64,000 bases of DNA from Pseudomonas frederiksbergensis (GTDB lineage: Bacteria > Pseudomonadota > Gammaproteobacteria > Pseudomonadales > Pseudomonadaceae), in contig NZ_CP142104.1 of NCBI RefSeq assembly GCF_035751725.1, forward strand, positions 2,046,001-2,110,000. The letters are read 5' to 3'. Under the pieces are notes generated by a model. It saw only the letters and a program-made list of their open reading frames with translations. It was not told the DNA's origin and did no database searches. Numbering within the stretch: the first letter of the stretch is position 1; the number at the start of each line of letters is the position of its first letter. A program made the translations under genes and the position numbers. This document shows, piece after piece, positions 11,066 to 20,171 of this stretch.

Positions 11066-11914
11066 TTACGCGCCCCAGCGGGAGCAAGCTCCCTCGCTAC
11101 GGGACTGCGGCGGATCCTGACAACTGGACACCCCTACTTCGACCAGTACGAACCTTCGCCCATTTTCTCCATACCCCACCTTCGGCACCCCCGCCAGGCG
11201 CTGGTACAGCACCTGGCTCAGGGAATGGCCTGGCGCCAGGCTGGCATCACCAAAATCCCCATCGAGGTCCAGCGGATGGACGATCACTTCCAGCGAACCG
11301 TGGTTGGGTGGTGCGGCGTGGTGCAGATCGGCAGGGGTACAGACGTAGTTGGCGGTTGCGCCGCAGAGTCGGCGCAGGCGGTGGTTGAGCAAGGTCTTGA
11401 AGATGCGCTTGGAGACACTCAGGTTTGCCCCCAGGTTGCGTGCCAGGCGCACGGGGACACCGTGTCGAGCGGCGAAGCGTGCCACCAGCTCTCCGACAGG
11501 CCAGATGTTGTGCACGTGCTGGTGCGAGTCCAGGTGGCTGGGGCGCAGGCCTCGGTCCAGGCAATGTTGCCACTGCGCCTGGAGTTCTTCTCGCACCGCA
11601 GCCAGATCGCTCGCGCCCAGGCGCAGGCAGTAACGCGACAGCTTGAGATCGAATTCGCCGGCGGCATTGCAGAATACCGGACGTGACTTGATCGCCTGGC
11701 TCAACGGCGGCCCATAGCTGAGATTGAAATGCAGGCCGATGCGCCCTTCAAGCAAAGGGTGCCTGGAGAGTTCACACGCCTGGTCAAATCCCGGCATGTT
11801 GGCCATCGCCGTGGCAGAGCTGATGATGCCCGCTTCAAAGGCTCGCAGGATCAGTTCGTTTTCGCTGGCGCTGAGACCGAAATCGTCAGCGTTGATGATC
11901 GTTTGGCGAGGCAT
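11066..11914 (-). CDS. YdjC/ChbG-family carbohydrate deacetylase, last gene of the EPS operon
   Basis: This 282-residue protein has the family metal-site motifs: NADDFG (residues 8-13), GLHFNL, LDSHQHVH and NHGSLEVIVHP. Members remove acetyl groups from N-acetylated sugars such as chitobiose or hopanoid-linked GlcNAc. In this operon it may deacetylate a repeat unit or a lipid-linked precursor. It overlaps the preceding gene by 29 bases. The last ~15 residues are odd: they are encoded by a REP-like palindrome at 11076-11101, so the original C-terminus seems to have been replaced or extended by the repeat. Confidence 0.82.
   Translation of the reverse strand: MPRQTIINADDFGLSASENELILRAFEAGIISSATAMANMPGFDQACELSRHPLLEGRIGLHFNLSYGPPLSQAIKSRPVFCNAAGEFDLKLSRYCLRLGASDLAAVREELQAQWQHCLDRGLRPSHLDSHQHVHNIWPVGELVARFAARHGVPVRLARNLGANLSVSKRIFKTLLNHRLRRLCGATANYVCTPADLHHAAPPNHGSLEVIVHPLDLDGDFGDASLAPGHSLSQVLYQRLAGVPKVGYGENGRRFVLVEVGVSSCQDPPQSRSEGACSRWGA
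11076..11101. repeat. REP-like palindrome at the end of the EPS operon
   Basis: GGGAGC-AA-GCTCCC followed by TCGCTAC is a decayed member of the GTGGCGAGGGAGC family of Pseudomonas REP elements. It lies inside the 3' end of the deacetylase reading frame. A similar half-copy (GTGGCGAGGGAGC) begins near 10454. Confidence 0.6.
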
Positions 11915-13061
11915 GTGGGTTGTCCTGGCGCTTGGAAGAGGGTGACGCCGTCGTTGCGGTCGGTTTGCCCCGACGCTTGCCGAACCAGGGCTTCAGGCTT
12001 TTCCATAGCCGCAAGGCGAATCCCATGAGCAGGCCGCCGGGTTGCCAGGAATAGAAACTCCAACGCCAGTGTTCCAGTTGTCCGGTCATGCGTTCGTGCA
12101 ATTGATGGCTGGAGTTTTCCAGGCTGACCCGTGACGCATCGATCCAGCGCCAGTTTTCGTCCAGCCCCCAGCGAATCCACTCTTCGAGCAAGACGCGGCC
12201 GCTGCCCAGGTCAGCGTGTTGCGGCAGGAACGCCAGGTTGTAGTCGTACAGCCGCCCTTGGTCCAACAGGCCGAGGCGATAGCTGATGCACTCGCCGTTC
12301 AGCTCCAGCGTCACCACCCGCACCAGGCCCTGGGCAGCCAGGGCGGTGAAGGCGAGGTTCATCCATTGCCGGCGCCCGGGATCGGCAAAGATGCCGACGC
12401 CTTCCTCGCCTTTCCAACTGGCGGCTTCGACATCGGCCAGGGTCCGCAACAGCTGCCCCATGCTGATGGCGTCCGGCGTGATCCGGCGGATCTGGGCACC
12501 GCACGCGGCGATTCGCTTGCGCGCCCGGCGCAACTTGTAGCGTGGGTCGCCGGAGATTTCCTGATGGTCGCTGTCGCTGATCAAGTGCACTGGAACCCGG
12601 CAACTGAGCCGCCGTTCCCCGGTGGAACTCATCGCCATCCACGCACTGAGGACGCTCTGTTCGCCGACCGGCTCGACCACTTCGTTCAATTGCAGCAAGG
12701 CGTGAGGCAACTGCTGGCGGATCTGCGCCAGTGCCTGGCCCATGCCTTCGGCGTCCAGGCGCGCCAGCAAAGCGATGCGGTCGGCCAAGGGGTAGCCCAA
12801 GTGATGCAAGACCCTGAACCGCAGGCCGCCGATACGCTCGCGTCCGGATACCAATGGCAGGCACAGCAGCAAGTCCTGGTCCTGCCAGCCCAGCAGCACG
12901 TGCAGTTGCTGGCCCGGCACCAGAGCAAACTCCGCCGCTTGCAGCCAGGCCAAGGTGTTGAACGGCGTTGCGTCGGGCACCTGGGTTCGCAGCTGTTCAA
13001 AAGCCGTTGCAGGAAAGTCCGCCGCGCTCAAGGAGCGACACCATTGGAACCGGATCGCCAT
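11886..13061 (-). CDS. CelD/BcsL-type GNAT acyltransferase of the EPS operon
   Basis: This 391-residue protein resembles the GNAT_6 (FemAB-like) acetyltransferases found in polysaccharide loci. The central region with RYKLRRARKRI and the C-terminal half with LNGECISYRLGLLDQGRLYDYNLAF and GSGRVLLEEWIRWGLDE (described by these short stretches near residues 240-300) form the expected acyl-CoA-binding fold. It has no signal peptide and is probably cytoplasmic. It would acylate a sugar or a lipid-linked intermediate. It starts five bases after the upstream gene and overlaps the YdjC gene. The exact substrate is unknown. Confidence 0.7.
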   Translation of the reverse strand: MAIRFQWCRSLSAADFPATAFEQLRTQVPDATPFNTLAWLQAAEFALVPGQQLHVLLGWQDQDLLLCLPLVSGRERIGGLRFRVLHHLGYPLADRIALLARLDAEGMGQALAQIRQQLPHALLQLNEVVEPVGEQSVLSAWMAMSSTGERRLSCRVPVHLISDSDHQEISGDPRYKLRRARKRIAACGAQIRRITPDAISMGQLLRTLADVEAASWKGEEGVGIFADPGRRQWMNLAFTALAAQGLVRVVTLELNGECISYRLGLLDQGRLYDYNLAFLPQHADLGSGRVLLEEWIRWGLDENWRWIDASRVSLENSSHQLHERMTGQLEHWRWSFYSWQPGGLLMGFALRLWKSLKPWFGKRRGKPTATTASPSSKRQDNPHASPNDHQR

Positions 13062-13066
13062 GAGCG

Positions 13067-13756
13067 TCAGGCCGTCGCGGTCGATGCAACCGGCTGGGCC
13101 GGTTTACGGAACGGGTCCAGTACCGAACCGGTGTAGAACGTGTCACGGAAAAACCGGAAGCGTCCAAACAGGCGATACACGTGGGTGATCTGGCCACGCT
13201 CCTGGAAATCCATGCGGATGTGCATCTTGATCGCCGGGGTGTTTTCCAGGTCGCAGACATCGACCATCTTGTCGCAGCCCTTGTCAGCCATGACTTTCCA
13301 GACATCCGCCTGGACATCCGCCGTCAGCTGCGACCCCCAATAGGCGCGGATCGTCTCGCCGCCGAACTGAAAGTACTCGCCTGGCTTGATCGGGAACAGG
13401 CAGCGATAGAAGTGACGGTCGAAGTAGTCTCGCGTACTGGCCCAGGCGAAACCTACGGTGTCGCCTTTATCGTCCAGGTACATGAACCCTGTATAGCCTT
13501 CGGCTGCCAGCTCGCGCATGGTTTCGACGCGGTCACCGAAATGCCTGGAGAAAGCATCGGCATTCTCGACGGTGATGAACTCCCGACGGACCGGTGGGTA
13601 AGGCCTGAGGTTATGCGGCTTCAACGGGATCCTCACATCGTGCTCCAGCCACACCAGGCGCGAATGAAAGAACACGAAGCGGCGGATCAGCAGTTTGATC
13701 ACGGAGCGCAGGCCTTTTTTCTGAATGCGATCACGCAGTTTTTGCAGAGCTTTCAT
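13067..13756 (-). CDS. GNAT-like protein of the EPS operon
   Basis: This 229-residue protein begins with a basic amphipathic stretch. Its middle (GYTGFMYLDDKGDTVGFAWA, near residues 88-107) looks like the central strands of a GNAT acetyltransferase. It ends with a Pro/Ala-rich tail. The start overlaps the upstream gene by four bases. A second acyltransferase-like gene follows, so the pair may decorate the polymer. I do not recognise a named family; the fold assignment is tentative. Confidence 0.55.
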   Translation of the reverse strand: MKALQKLRDRIQKKGLRSVIKLLIRRFVFFHSRLVWLEHDVRIPLKPHNLRPYPPVRREFITVENADAFSRHFGDRVETMRELAAEGYTGFMYLDDKGDTVGFAWASTRDYFDRHFYRCLFPIKPGEYFQFGGETIRAYWGSQLTADVQADVWKVMADKGCDKMVDVCDLENTPAIKMHIRMDFQERGQITHVYRLFGRFRFFRDTFYTGSVLDPFRKPAQPVASTATA

Positions 13757-15768
13757 GGAGCCTCCTCAGGGATGGCAGGTTGGGGGAGAAGTGGGGCTTT
13801 CCAGTTCAGGGCGAACACGGTTTCCCCTGGCAGGAGAAAACCGACCTGGCCGGCCTTGCAGTCGAATGGGGCGCTGCGGCTGATGTTGTCCGGGCCGAAA
13901 TACACAAGGGCGGCGCCGGGCTGCGGACAGGGCATGCCGTCGAGGCTGACCTGGTGGGCCCGGACGCTTTTGTTCACGCCCAACAGGCTGCGCTGCATGC
14001 CGTTGGCCATGGCCAGCGCATCGACTTCAAACGCATCGTTGTCCAGGCGCAGCACCTGGCCGAGCCAATGCTGTTGGATGAATTGCTGGGCCAACCCCAC
14101 CGGCTTGAGCTCGAAGCGTTGGTTGTCCAGGATCCGCACCATGCCCTTGGGGTATTCCGGTTCGTCGGCGGACATGAACCAGTTGAGCATGTCCAGCCAA
14201 CCGTCCGCCGAGGCATTGATGACCACCGAGGTCCACCATAGGGCGGCGTAGTGGGTTTCCTGATCATAAGGGCTCAGGCTCGAGCCGCTGGAGATGTTGG
14301 TCTGGTCCAGCAGCAAGGCTTTGCGTGGCCGGCCGTGGTTGTCCAACCCCACCAGGCCGGCCGCCCGACGAACGCTGTTGCGATAGACCCGGGTCGCCAG
14401 CAGGTCGCGGATCATCCATTCATGCCAGGCCAGGGCATCGATCTGGTCGCCCGATGTTTCCAGCAGCCGCCGTGCCCAATCGATGCCACGTTTGTCCGCC
14501 GCGTTCTCCGCCAGCGGGCCGTTGGTGAAGCGTGAGCTGGCCGGTATGGCGATGCGAACACCCGCGCGGGCGTTGGCATGATCGGCGCTGACCTGGGCAG
14601 ACAGGCTTTGGAATACGTGCTGGAAACTGTCGAAGTCGGGGTAATTGAGGTTCGGCTCATCGGCGAAACTGAGGTAATGGATGCCTTTGCCGCCCAGGGC
14701 GCGGGTCGAATCGAGCCAGGCTTGCAAGCCAATGTTGCTGGTCCGGTCGGCCTGCAAGTCGGCTCGACGTTGGCTGCCAGCGAGCAACGTGATGTCCTGG
14801 GTGATGCCGAAGCGATCCTGGTACAGACGCCGAAAGGCGTCCTCATGATCAGCCTTGGCCGCCGTCACATCGACGAAGCTGTAGTAACTGGCCGCTTGGG
14901 GTTTGAGCGCATCGAGCACGGCGTAGCTGGAGGGCGGCGGTAGCACGTAGGGCAGGTACATCCCCAGCTTTGGGGTCGTGCCGAGTACATCGGGGTGCAG
15001 CGTCAGGCGGGTTTGCCCCGGATCCTGGCGCAGCGGCTGCAGTTGCGCCGGGTCCTGGGCGAACAGGTTGGCGGTGCCGTCCAGCCAGAACGCCGCCTTG
15101 CCGTTGCCTTGCAGGTGCAGGCGCCAGACCTGGTCGGTGTCCGCCACCGGCAGGCCCACTTTGTCGAACTGCCAATAAGCGCGGTAGGGCTTGAGGTTCA
15201 ACTGCAGCTGCTTGCCATCAGCCACGCGCCGGGCTTGCAGCGCGCGGACGCCGCCGTGGAATTTGCCTGCCAGCACCGCCTGTTCGCCAGCGGCGACTTT
15301 GAAATAAAGCTCGTCGCCCTCATGGGTTTCCGAGCTGAAATGCACTTTGGCCGGGGCGAACAGCGCCCGGGTCCGAGCATCGTGTTCGACCGTATAGCGC
15401 CGGAAACTGTAGCCGGGAATTTCCAACCGATAGCTGGCTGCCCCGGGCAACAGCGGCCATTGCTGCTCGCCACGCACTTGGGCCGCCTCGACCAGGCGCT
15501 CACCCACCAACCGTCCCTGGCCGTTGAGCAGGTACAGGTGTTCGGTATTGGCCTCGGCCTGCCAGGCGGGAACCCAGCGGACGGTCACCTGGTCCGGGCG
15601 GTCGGCTTGCAGGTATAAGCTGCCGTCGCGGATCCCGGTCCACTGCATGGATGCGCCATGGGCCGAGACTGCCAAGAACACAAGACCCAGCCCCGCCGCC
15701 ACAGCGGATCTGTGATGCCTACAAATGCCGCCGCTCGCGATGGCGGTTGGGTGGGCGGCGGTGTTCAA
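13753..15768 (-). CDS. Secreted glycosidase-like protein of the EPS operon
   Basis: This is a protein of about 671 residues with an N-terminal signal peptide (hydrophobic AGLGLVFLAVSAHGA) and a Trp/Tyr-rich body. After an N-terminal beta-rich part, the second half has TIM-barrel-like features: YLSFADEPNLNYPDF resembles the Asn/Asp-Glu-Pro acid-base strand of clan-A glycosidases, followed by DALAWHEWM and LLLDQTN. Periplasmic glycosidases such as PslG accompany many EPS systems and trim or release polymer. No ATG fits. A TTG at 15768 overlaps the flippase stop (TTGA), has GGGGA seven bases upstream and gives a usable signal peptide. The family is not certain and the second catalytic glutamate was not identified. 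Confidence 0.6.
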   Translation of the reverse strand: MNTAAHPTAIASGGICRHHRSAVAAGLGLVFLAVSAHGASMQWTGIRDGSLYLQADRPDQVTVRWVPAWQAEANTEHLYLLNGQGRLVGERLVEAAQVRGEQQWPLLPGAASYRLEIPGYSFRRYTVEHDARTRALFAPAKVHFSSETHEGDELYFKVAAGEQAVLAGKFHGGVRALQARRVADGKQLQLNLKPYRAYWQFDKVGLPVADTDQVWRLHLQGNGKAAFWLDGTANLFAQDPAQLQPLRQDPGQTRLTLHPDVLGTTPKLGMYLPYVLPPPSSYAVLDALKPQAASYYSFVDVTAAKADHEDAFRRLYQDRFGITQDITLLAGSQRRADLQADRTSNIGLQAWLDSTRALGGKGIHYLSFADEPNLNYPDFDSFQHVFQSLSAQVSADHANARAGVRIAIPASSRFTNGPLAENAADKRGIDWARRLLETSGDQIDALAWHEWMIRDLLATRVYRNSVRRAAGLVGLDNHGRPRKALLLDQTNISSGSSLSPYDQETHYAALWWTSVVINASADGWLDMLNWFMSADEPEYPKGMVRILDNQRFELKPVGLAQQFIQQHWLGQVLRLDNDAFEVDALAMANGMQRSLLGVNKSVRAHQVSLDGMPCPQPGAALVYFGPDNISRSAPFDCKAGQVGFLLPGETVFALNWKAPLLPQPAIPEEAP

Positions 15769-17069
15769 GCTGATTTCCCCGACAGCATCTGGCGCATCGG
15801 CAGCAAATCGCTGGGCAGGATGATCAGGGTCTGCCACAACGCCACGCCGCTGAGGCGGCAGTACATGGCCAACAGCGCCAGGGTCACGCTCAGGTACGCG
15901 ATCGAGGATGCGGCGGCAGCGCCAACGATGCCGTAGCGCGGTATCAGGATCAGGTTCAGCGCCAGGTTCAGCAGCGCGCCGCCACCCATCAGCAATGAAA
16001 CCGTGCCAGGACGGTCCTTGCCCAGCAGGTCCAGGCGCAGGATGCTCGCGTAGCACAGGCCGAACAGCCCCGGCAGCAACGCCAACAGTGCCGGGTAGGC
16101 CGGTTGATAGGCGATGCCGAACAGGATGACGATCAGCCATTCGCCAATCAGCGCCATGCCCAGGCAGGCACCGAGCATCACCGTCGCGGTCAGGCGCAGG
16201 GCGAGCGGGGTCAAGCGTTGCATGTCGGAGTCTTGCTGCAGCAGGCGTTTCATCAACGGCGTGGTGACCGCTTCCGGCACGATCAGCAGCAGTTCCGCCG
16301 CGGCGCTCGCCATGGCGTAGTGACCCAGCGCCGTGCTGCCCAGCAATGCGCCGATGAACAAAAAGTCCGAGCGCAGCATCACTTGCTGGAACAGCAGGTC
16401 CGGATGACTGCGGGCGCCATAGCGCAGCAATTCGTTCTGGCCGCTGCGGTCCCAGCGCAGGGTGACGACGTGATCGCGGCGCAACCACATCCAACCGGCC
16501 AGCACCACCAGGCCCAGGCCCGCCAACCAGCTGATCAGCGCTGCCTCCAGCGCCGAGTCTTGCCACATCCAGAACAACGCCACGAACAGCAGCAGTGGCG
16601 CCAGGGATTCCATCAGCCGCAGCGCATTGAACGCGCCGACCCCGCCGCAGGCATTGTGCAGGGTCAGCAGGCCGCTCTTGAACACGGTCAGCGGTACGGC
16701 CAGCAACAGCAACCAGGCCAGCAATCCCAACTGCGTGGTGATGTCCAGTTCAGTGCCGAACTCACGCAACAGCGCCACCACCAACAGCGTCAACAACCCT
16801 GCCAGCAGGCAGCCGAAAACCAGCACCTGGCTGAGTAACAGCCCCATCGAGCGCTGCTGCGCTGCCTGATAACCGACGGCAGAATTGAGGCCGCCACTGG
16901 TGGCGGCGCTGATCAGGTCGGGCAGGGTGCTGAGCAGCGCAAACAGCCCGCGCTCGCTGGGGCCCAGAATCCGCGCCAGCAGCACGTTGCGCAGCAAGCG
17001 CAGGCCGATCATTGCCAGGCGCGTGCCCATGCTCAGCGCCAGGTGCTTGAGGTAATGTGCGCGGCTCAT
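15765..17069 (-). CDS. Wzx-type polysaccharide flippase
   Basis: This 434-residue, very hydrophobic protein has about 12 membrane segments, typical of the MATE/MOP-superfamily polysaccharide exporters. It begins with a cytoplasmic basic stretch and RNVLLARILGPSERG, a characteristic N-terminal motif of the family. It should flip the undecaprenyl-linked repeat unit across the inner membrane. It overlaps both neighbours by four bases. Confidence 0.85.
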   Translation of the reverse strand: MSRAHYLKHLALSMGTRLAMIGLRLLRNVLLARILGPSERGLFALLSTLPDLISAATSGGLNSAVGYQAAQQRSMGLLLSQVLVFGCLLAGLLTLLVVALLREFGTELDITTQLGLLAWLLLLAVPLTVFKSGLLTLHNACGGVGAFNALRLMESLAPLLLFVALFWMWQDSALEAALISWLAGLGLVVLAGWMWLRRDHVVTLRWDRSGQNELLRYGARSHPDLLFQQVMLRSDFLFIGALLGSTALGHYAMASAAAELLLIVPEAVTTPLMKRLLQQDSDMQRLTPLALRLTATVMLGACLGMALIGEWLIVILFGIAYQPAYPALLALLPGLFGLCYASILRLDLLGKDRPGTVSLLMGGGALLNLALNLILIPRYGIVGAAAASSIAYLSVTLALLAMYCRLSGVALWQTLIILPSDLLPMRQMLSGKSA

Positions 17070-18070
17070 GGACGGGCGCCTCGGCGAATGCGCCAGGCCA
17101 GCAATTCGGGGTGCTGGGCGTTACGCTGGCTGACGCCGAAACGCGGCAGGTTCAACGGATCACCGTCGTGGCGATACAGCCCGGCCTCGGTGCCCAGGGC
17201 GAACGGAAAACCGTGGGCCGCCACTTGCTCGCGCACGCGTGCGTCATTGTCTCCGTTGGGGTAGCAGTACACCGGCAAAGGCTGGGCGCAGCCGTTTTCC
17301 AGGGCGGTCCAACTGCGGGTCAGTTCTTCGTGCAGGCGCTGGTCGTCCAGCCCAGTCAGAATCGCGTGGCTGGCGCCATGGGGGCCGAAACGAACCAGCC
17401 CGGAATCCTCGAGCATGCGCACTTGTAGCCAGTCCAGCGCCTGGGGTTGCGAGCCGTGCGGGCAGGCATCGGTGAGGTCGTTCAAGGTGCGGGGGGCGAG
17501 GGTCTTGAGGCTTTGCAGGTAATGCAGCAGCGCCAGGCTGCGGCGTTCGTCGTCGACGTCGTCGAGCAGCACCGGCAGCGGCCGCCCGGCGGCCTGCAAG
17601 TGCTCGATCAGCGCATGCCGCGCCACTTGACCATGGCTGCCCCAGAGGGTCTCGCCAATGCTTTCCCACCAGAAGTGCTGGCGACTGCCGATGAAATCGG
17701 TGGAGACGAAAATACTCGCCGGCACCTGGTACTGGCGCAGCAGGGGAAAAGCGTTCATGGCATTGTCACGCCAGCCGTCGTCGAAGGTCAGGGCCACCCG
17801 AGGGCGGTTCGGAACGCTCTCCGGGTCGGCCAGCAACAAGGTCATCAAGGGCACGCATTCAAAATGCCGTTGCAGCCAGATCAACAAGTGTTCGAAGGCT
17901 TCGGGCCCCACGCACAGCTCATTGCGATGGGGCAGTTCGGCGGCGCGGTCGTTGTTCAACACCCGATGCAACATCAGGATGACGCCCGCACCGCGCAATC
18001 GATGGCGGCCCATCGACGTGTTCAGGTACAGCCAGCCGCTGGTGCGCTTGAAAACATGTTTGATCGACAT
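17066..18070 (-). CDS. Polysaccharide deacetylase (NodB/CE4 type)
   Basis: This 334-residue protein contains the metal-binding TFDDGW motif (about residue 114) preceded by ILMLHRV near residues 31-37, the usual start of the NodB domain, and a C-terminal PNGDNDARV segment. No clear signal peptide is present. It probably deacetylates an N-acetylhexosamine in the repeat unit or its lipid-linked precursor. AAGGAG lies eight bases before the ATG, and the gene begins 12 bases after the upstream gene. Confidence 0.82.
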   Translation of the reverse strand: MSIKHVFKRTSGWLYLNTSMGRHRLRGAGVILMLHRVLNNDRAAELPHRNELCVGPEAFEHLLIWLQRHFECVPLMTLLLADPESVPNRPRVALTFDDGWRDNAMNAFPLLRQYQVPASIFVSTDFIGSRQHFWWESIGETLWGSHGQVARHALIEHLQAAGRPLPVLLDDVDDERRSLALLHYLQSLKTLAPRTLNDLTDACPHGSQPQALDWLQVRMLEDSGLVRFGPHGASHAILTGLDDQRLHEELTRSWTALENGCAQPLPVYCYPNGDNDARVREQVAAHGFPFALGTEAGLYRHDGDPLNLPRFGVSQRNAQHPELLAWRIRRGARP

Positions 18071-18082
18071 CGGCCGTTCTCC

Positions 18083-19219
18083 TTAGCGGTTCTGCTCGGG
18101 GTTCCATTGGCTATAGCGTTGGCCTCGCAGGAACTGCCAGAGCCCGATGCTCATGCCCGCCAGCGTCACCAGCACGAACGCGGCCAGGCGAAATGGCCGG
18201 GGCAAACGGTGGCCTGCGTCGAGCAAGCCGATCAGCGCCATGGCATAACCGAGCAGTTGCGCCACCAGCGTCAGGCGATAAAACGGATGGTCGTTCCACA
18301 GCCAGGCGTTGCTCAGTAACAACGGCAACAGCAGCACCGGCGCCAGGCGGCGGATCAATTTGTGGCTGATCAGACCAATGGCATAGAGCCCATGGCGCAG
18401 CGGGTTGAGCAGTTCCCGGCGCTGGGCCAGGCTCTGCAAGCCGCCGACAGTGACGCGCTGGCGACGACGAAACTGTTTGTTGGCCTCGTCGACGCCTTGG
18501 TCGGTCACCCGCGCGTCGGGTGCATAAACGATGGATTTGCCGGCCGCCGGTGCGCAGGTGCTGAGGAAAAAATCATCGTTGACCTGCGCCGGTATCGGCT
18601 GGAACAGGGCCCGACGCAGGGCCAGCAGGGCGCCGTCGGCCGAGACCATGCAGCCGGTGCGGCTTTCCATCCGGCGCAGCCAGCCTTCGTAATGCCGATA
18701 CAGACTGTCGCCCAGGCTCAGGCCCTTGCCCGGCACGGGGATGACCATATGGCCGGCGCAAGCGCCGACTTCAGGGTCGCCCAGCGGCGCCAGCAGGTGG
18801 CTGAGGGTGTCGTGGGCCCATTGGTTGTCGGCGTCGGTGAATACCAGGATGTCGCCGTAGCTATGGGCCACGCCGGTATTGAGGGCGGCGGCCTTGCCCT
18901 GGCGTGGCAGGTCGAGCACGGTAATGCGCGAGTCGACGATTTTGCGCGCGCAGGCCACGGTGTCGTCAGTGGAACCGTCGCTGGCGAGGATGATTCGCAG
19001 CGAGCGCGCCGGATAATCCTGGGCCAGCAGCGAGCGCAATTTCGCTTCGATGTGCCGCGCCTCGTTGTGCGCGGCGATGACAATGCTGACGTCCATCGGC
19101 AGGGGCTTGCCGTAGCGTCGTAGCGGAAACAGCGGTGCCAGCAAGGTCAACAGCAGGGGATAGCCGAGGTAGGCGTACACCGGCAGCAACAGGCAGGACC
19201 AATAGAGGAATTCAGCCAC
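18083..19219 (-). CDS. Membrane glycosyltransferase family 2
   Basis: This 378-residue GT-A enzyme has an N-terminal membrane segment and the motifs VSIVIAAHNE, LASDGSTDDT, FTDADNQW (the metal-binding DxD equivalent) and QFRRRQRVTVGG near the C-terminal membrane helices. This layout is that of inverting, membrane-anchored GT2 enzymes. It likely adds one sugar of the repeat unit on the cytoplasmic face. It uses a GTG start that lies inside the end of the preceding glycosyltransferase gene (8-base overlap). Confidence 0.82.
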   Translation of the reverse strand: MAEFLYWSCLLLPVYAYLGYPLLLTLLAPLFPLRRYGKPLPMDVSIVIAAHNEARHIEAKLRSLLAQDYPARSLRIILASDGSTDDTVACARKIVDSRITVLDLPRQGKAAALNTGVAHSYGDILVFTDADNQWAHDTLSHLLAPLGDPEVGACAGHMVIPVPGKGLSLGDSLYRHYEGWLRRMESRTGCMVSADGALLALRRALFQPIPAQVNDDFFLSTCAPAAGKSIVYAPDARVTDQGVDEANKQFRRRQRVTVGGLQSLAQRRELLNPLRHGLYAIGLISHKLIRRLAPVLLLPLLLSNAWLWNDHPFYRLTLVAQLLGYAMALIGLLDAGHRLPRPFRLAAFVLVTLAGMSIGLWQFLRGQRYSQWNPEQNR

Positions 19220-20171
19220 GGGCAGGTCTCCTGACGTTCCATTGACAAAGATTGAGCAGCAACGCGGCGCCGGTCAGGTGCAGGCGCACCCCATGCAGGG
19301 CCCACAGCTGCAAGGTCAAGCGCGGGTCGCGTTGGCTCTGGCGCAGGCTGAGCAGCAAGGCGGGCAACGTGCTGACCAACAGCAGCGTCAGCCCCAGGCG
19401 CGCCTGGCCCTGGAGCAGGGCGGCCAGCGCCAGCAAGTCCAGGCACCACGCACCAATGGACAAGGCGGGAAAACGCAGCAAGCGCAGGCTCGGTCCATGG
19501 CTGCGCAGCAACTGCCAATGGCTGCCCTGGCGCCACAGTTCCTTGCTCATCCACTCCAGCCAGCTGCCTTCGTAACCCCAGTGCAGGGCCAGGCTTTCGT
19601 TCACCAGCAATAACTGCGCACCGGCTTGGCGCAGGCGCAGGGAGAAATCCTTGTCCTCACCGGTGCGCAGGCTTTCGTCGAAGCCGCCGACCTGTTCGAA
19701 CCAGGTGCGGCGCATCAACAGATTGGCGCTGGGCAGCCACTGGACCCGATGCAAGGGGCGCGCCCCCGGACGCTGGCTGCGGCGTTGCCACGCCTGGGCG
19801 AACCATGGCGCTTGCCGGGGCGTGTCGAGATCAAGACCCAATACATCGCCTTGGCGGCCCTCCATTTCAACCAATAGCTTCAGCCAGTCGGCGGGCATTT
19901 CGATGTCGGCGTCGATGAACGCCAGCCATTCACCGCTGGCGACCGCCGCGCCAAGGTTGCGCAGGGCGCCGATGTGCACGCCGGGCACGATCAGCACCCG
20001 TGCGCCCAATTCGTTGGCGATGCGCGGGCCATGGTCATCCGAGCCGTTGTCCACCACGATCAACTCGCACTCCAACTGCGCCTGGTGAGCGGCTGCCTGC
20101 GCGGCCAACAGCGTGCGGCCGATGTGCCGGGCTTCGTTGAACATCGGGATGACGATACTGACGCGGCTCAT
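19212..20171 (-). CDS. Glycosyltransferase family 2
   Basis: This 319-residue GT2 enzyme starts MSRVSIVIPMFNEARHIG. It carries VVDNGSDDHG, AFIDADIEMP (metal-binding DxD) and GGFDESLRTGEDKDFSLRL, the conserved acceptor-side ED motif. Hydrophobic helices follow at the C-terminus. The chosen ATG overlaps the polymerase stop by four bases. It is one of three dedicated glycosyltransferases in the operon besides the priming enzyme. Confidence 0.82.
   Translation of the reverse strand: MSRVSIVIPMFNEARHIGRTLLAAQAAAHQAQLECELIVVDNGSDDHGPRIANELGARVLIVPGVHIGALRNLGAAVASGEWLAFIDADIEMPADWLKLLVEMEGRQGDVLGLDLDTPRQAPWFAQAWQRRSQRPGARPLHRVQWLPSANLLMRRTWFEQVGGFDESLRTGEDKDFSLRLRQAGAQLLLVNESLALHWGYEGSWLEWMSKELWRQGSHWQLLRSHGPSLRLLRFPALSIGAWCLDLLALAALLQGQARLGLTLLLVSTLPALLLSLRQSQRDPRLTLQLWALHGVRLHLTGAALLLNLCQWNVRRPARG

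Noticed and set aside
10707..11087. Minus-strand ORF of 126 codons before the EPS operon end
   Set aside because: It is rich in Arg, Cys and Pro in a random manner, has no ribosome site and overlaps a better plus-strand small gene.
15769..16566. Possible N-terminal extension of the glycosidase-like protein through the flippase gene
   Set aside because: The open frame continues upstream only as a shadow of the flippase gene. A signal peptide and a stop-start overlap place the true start near 15768.
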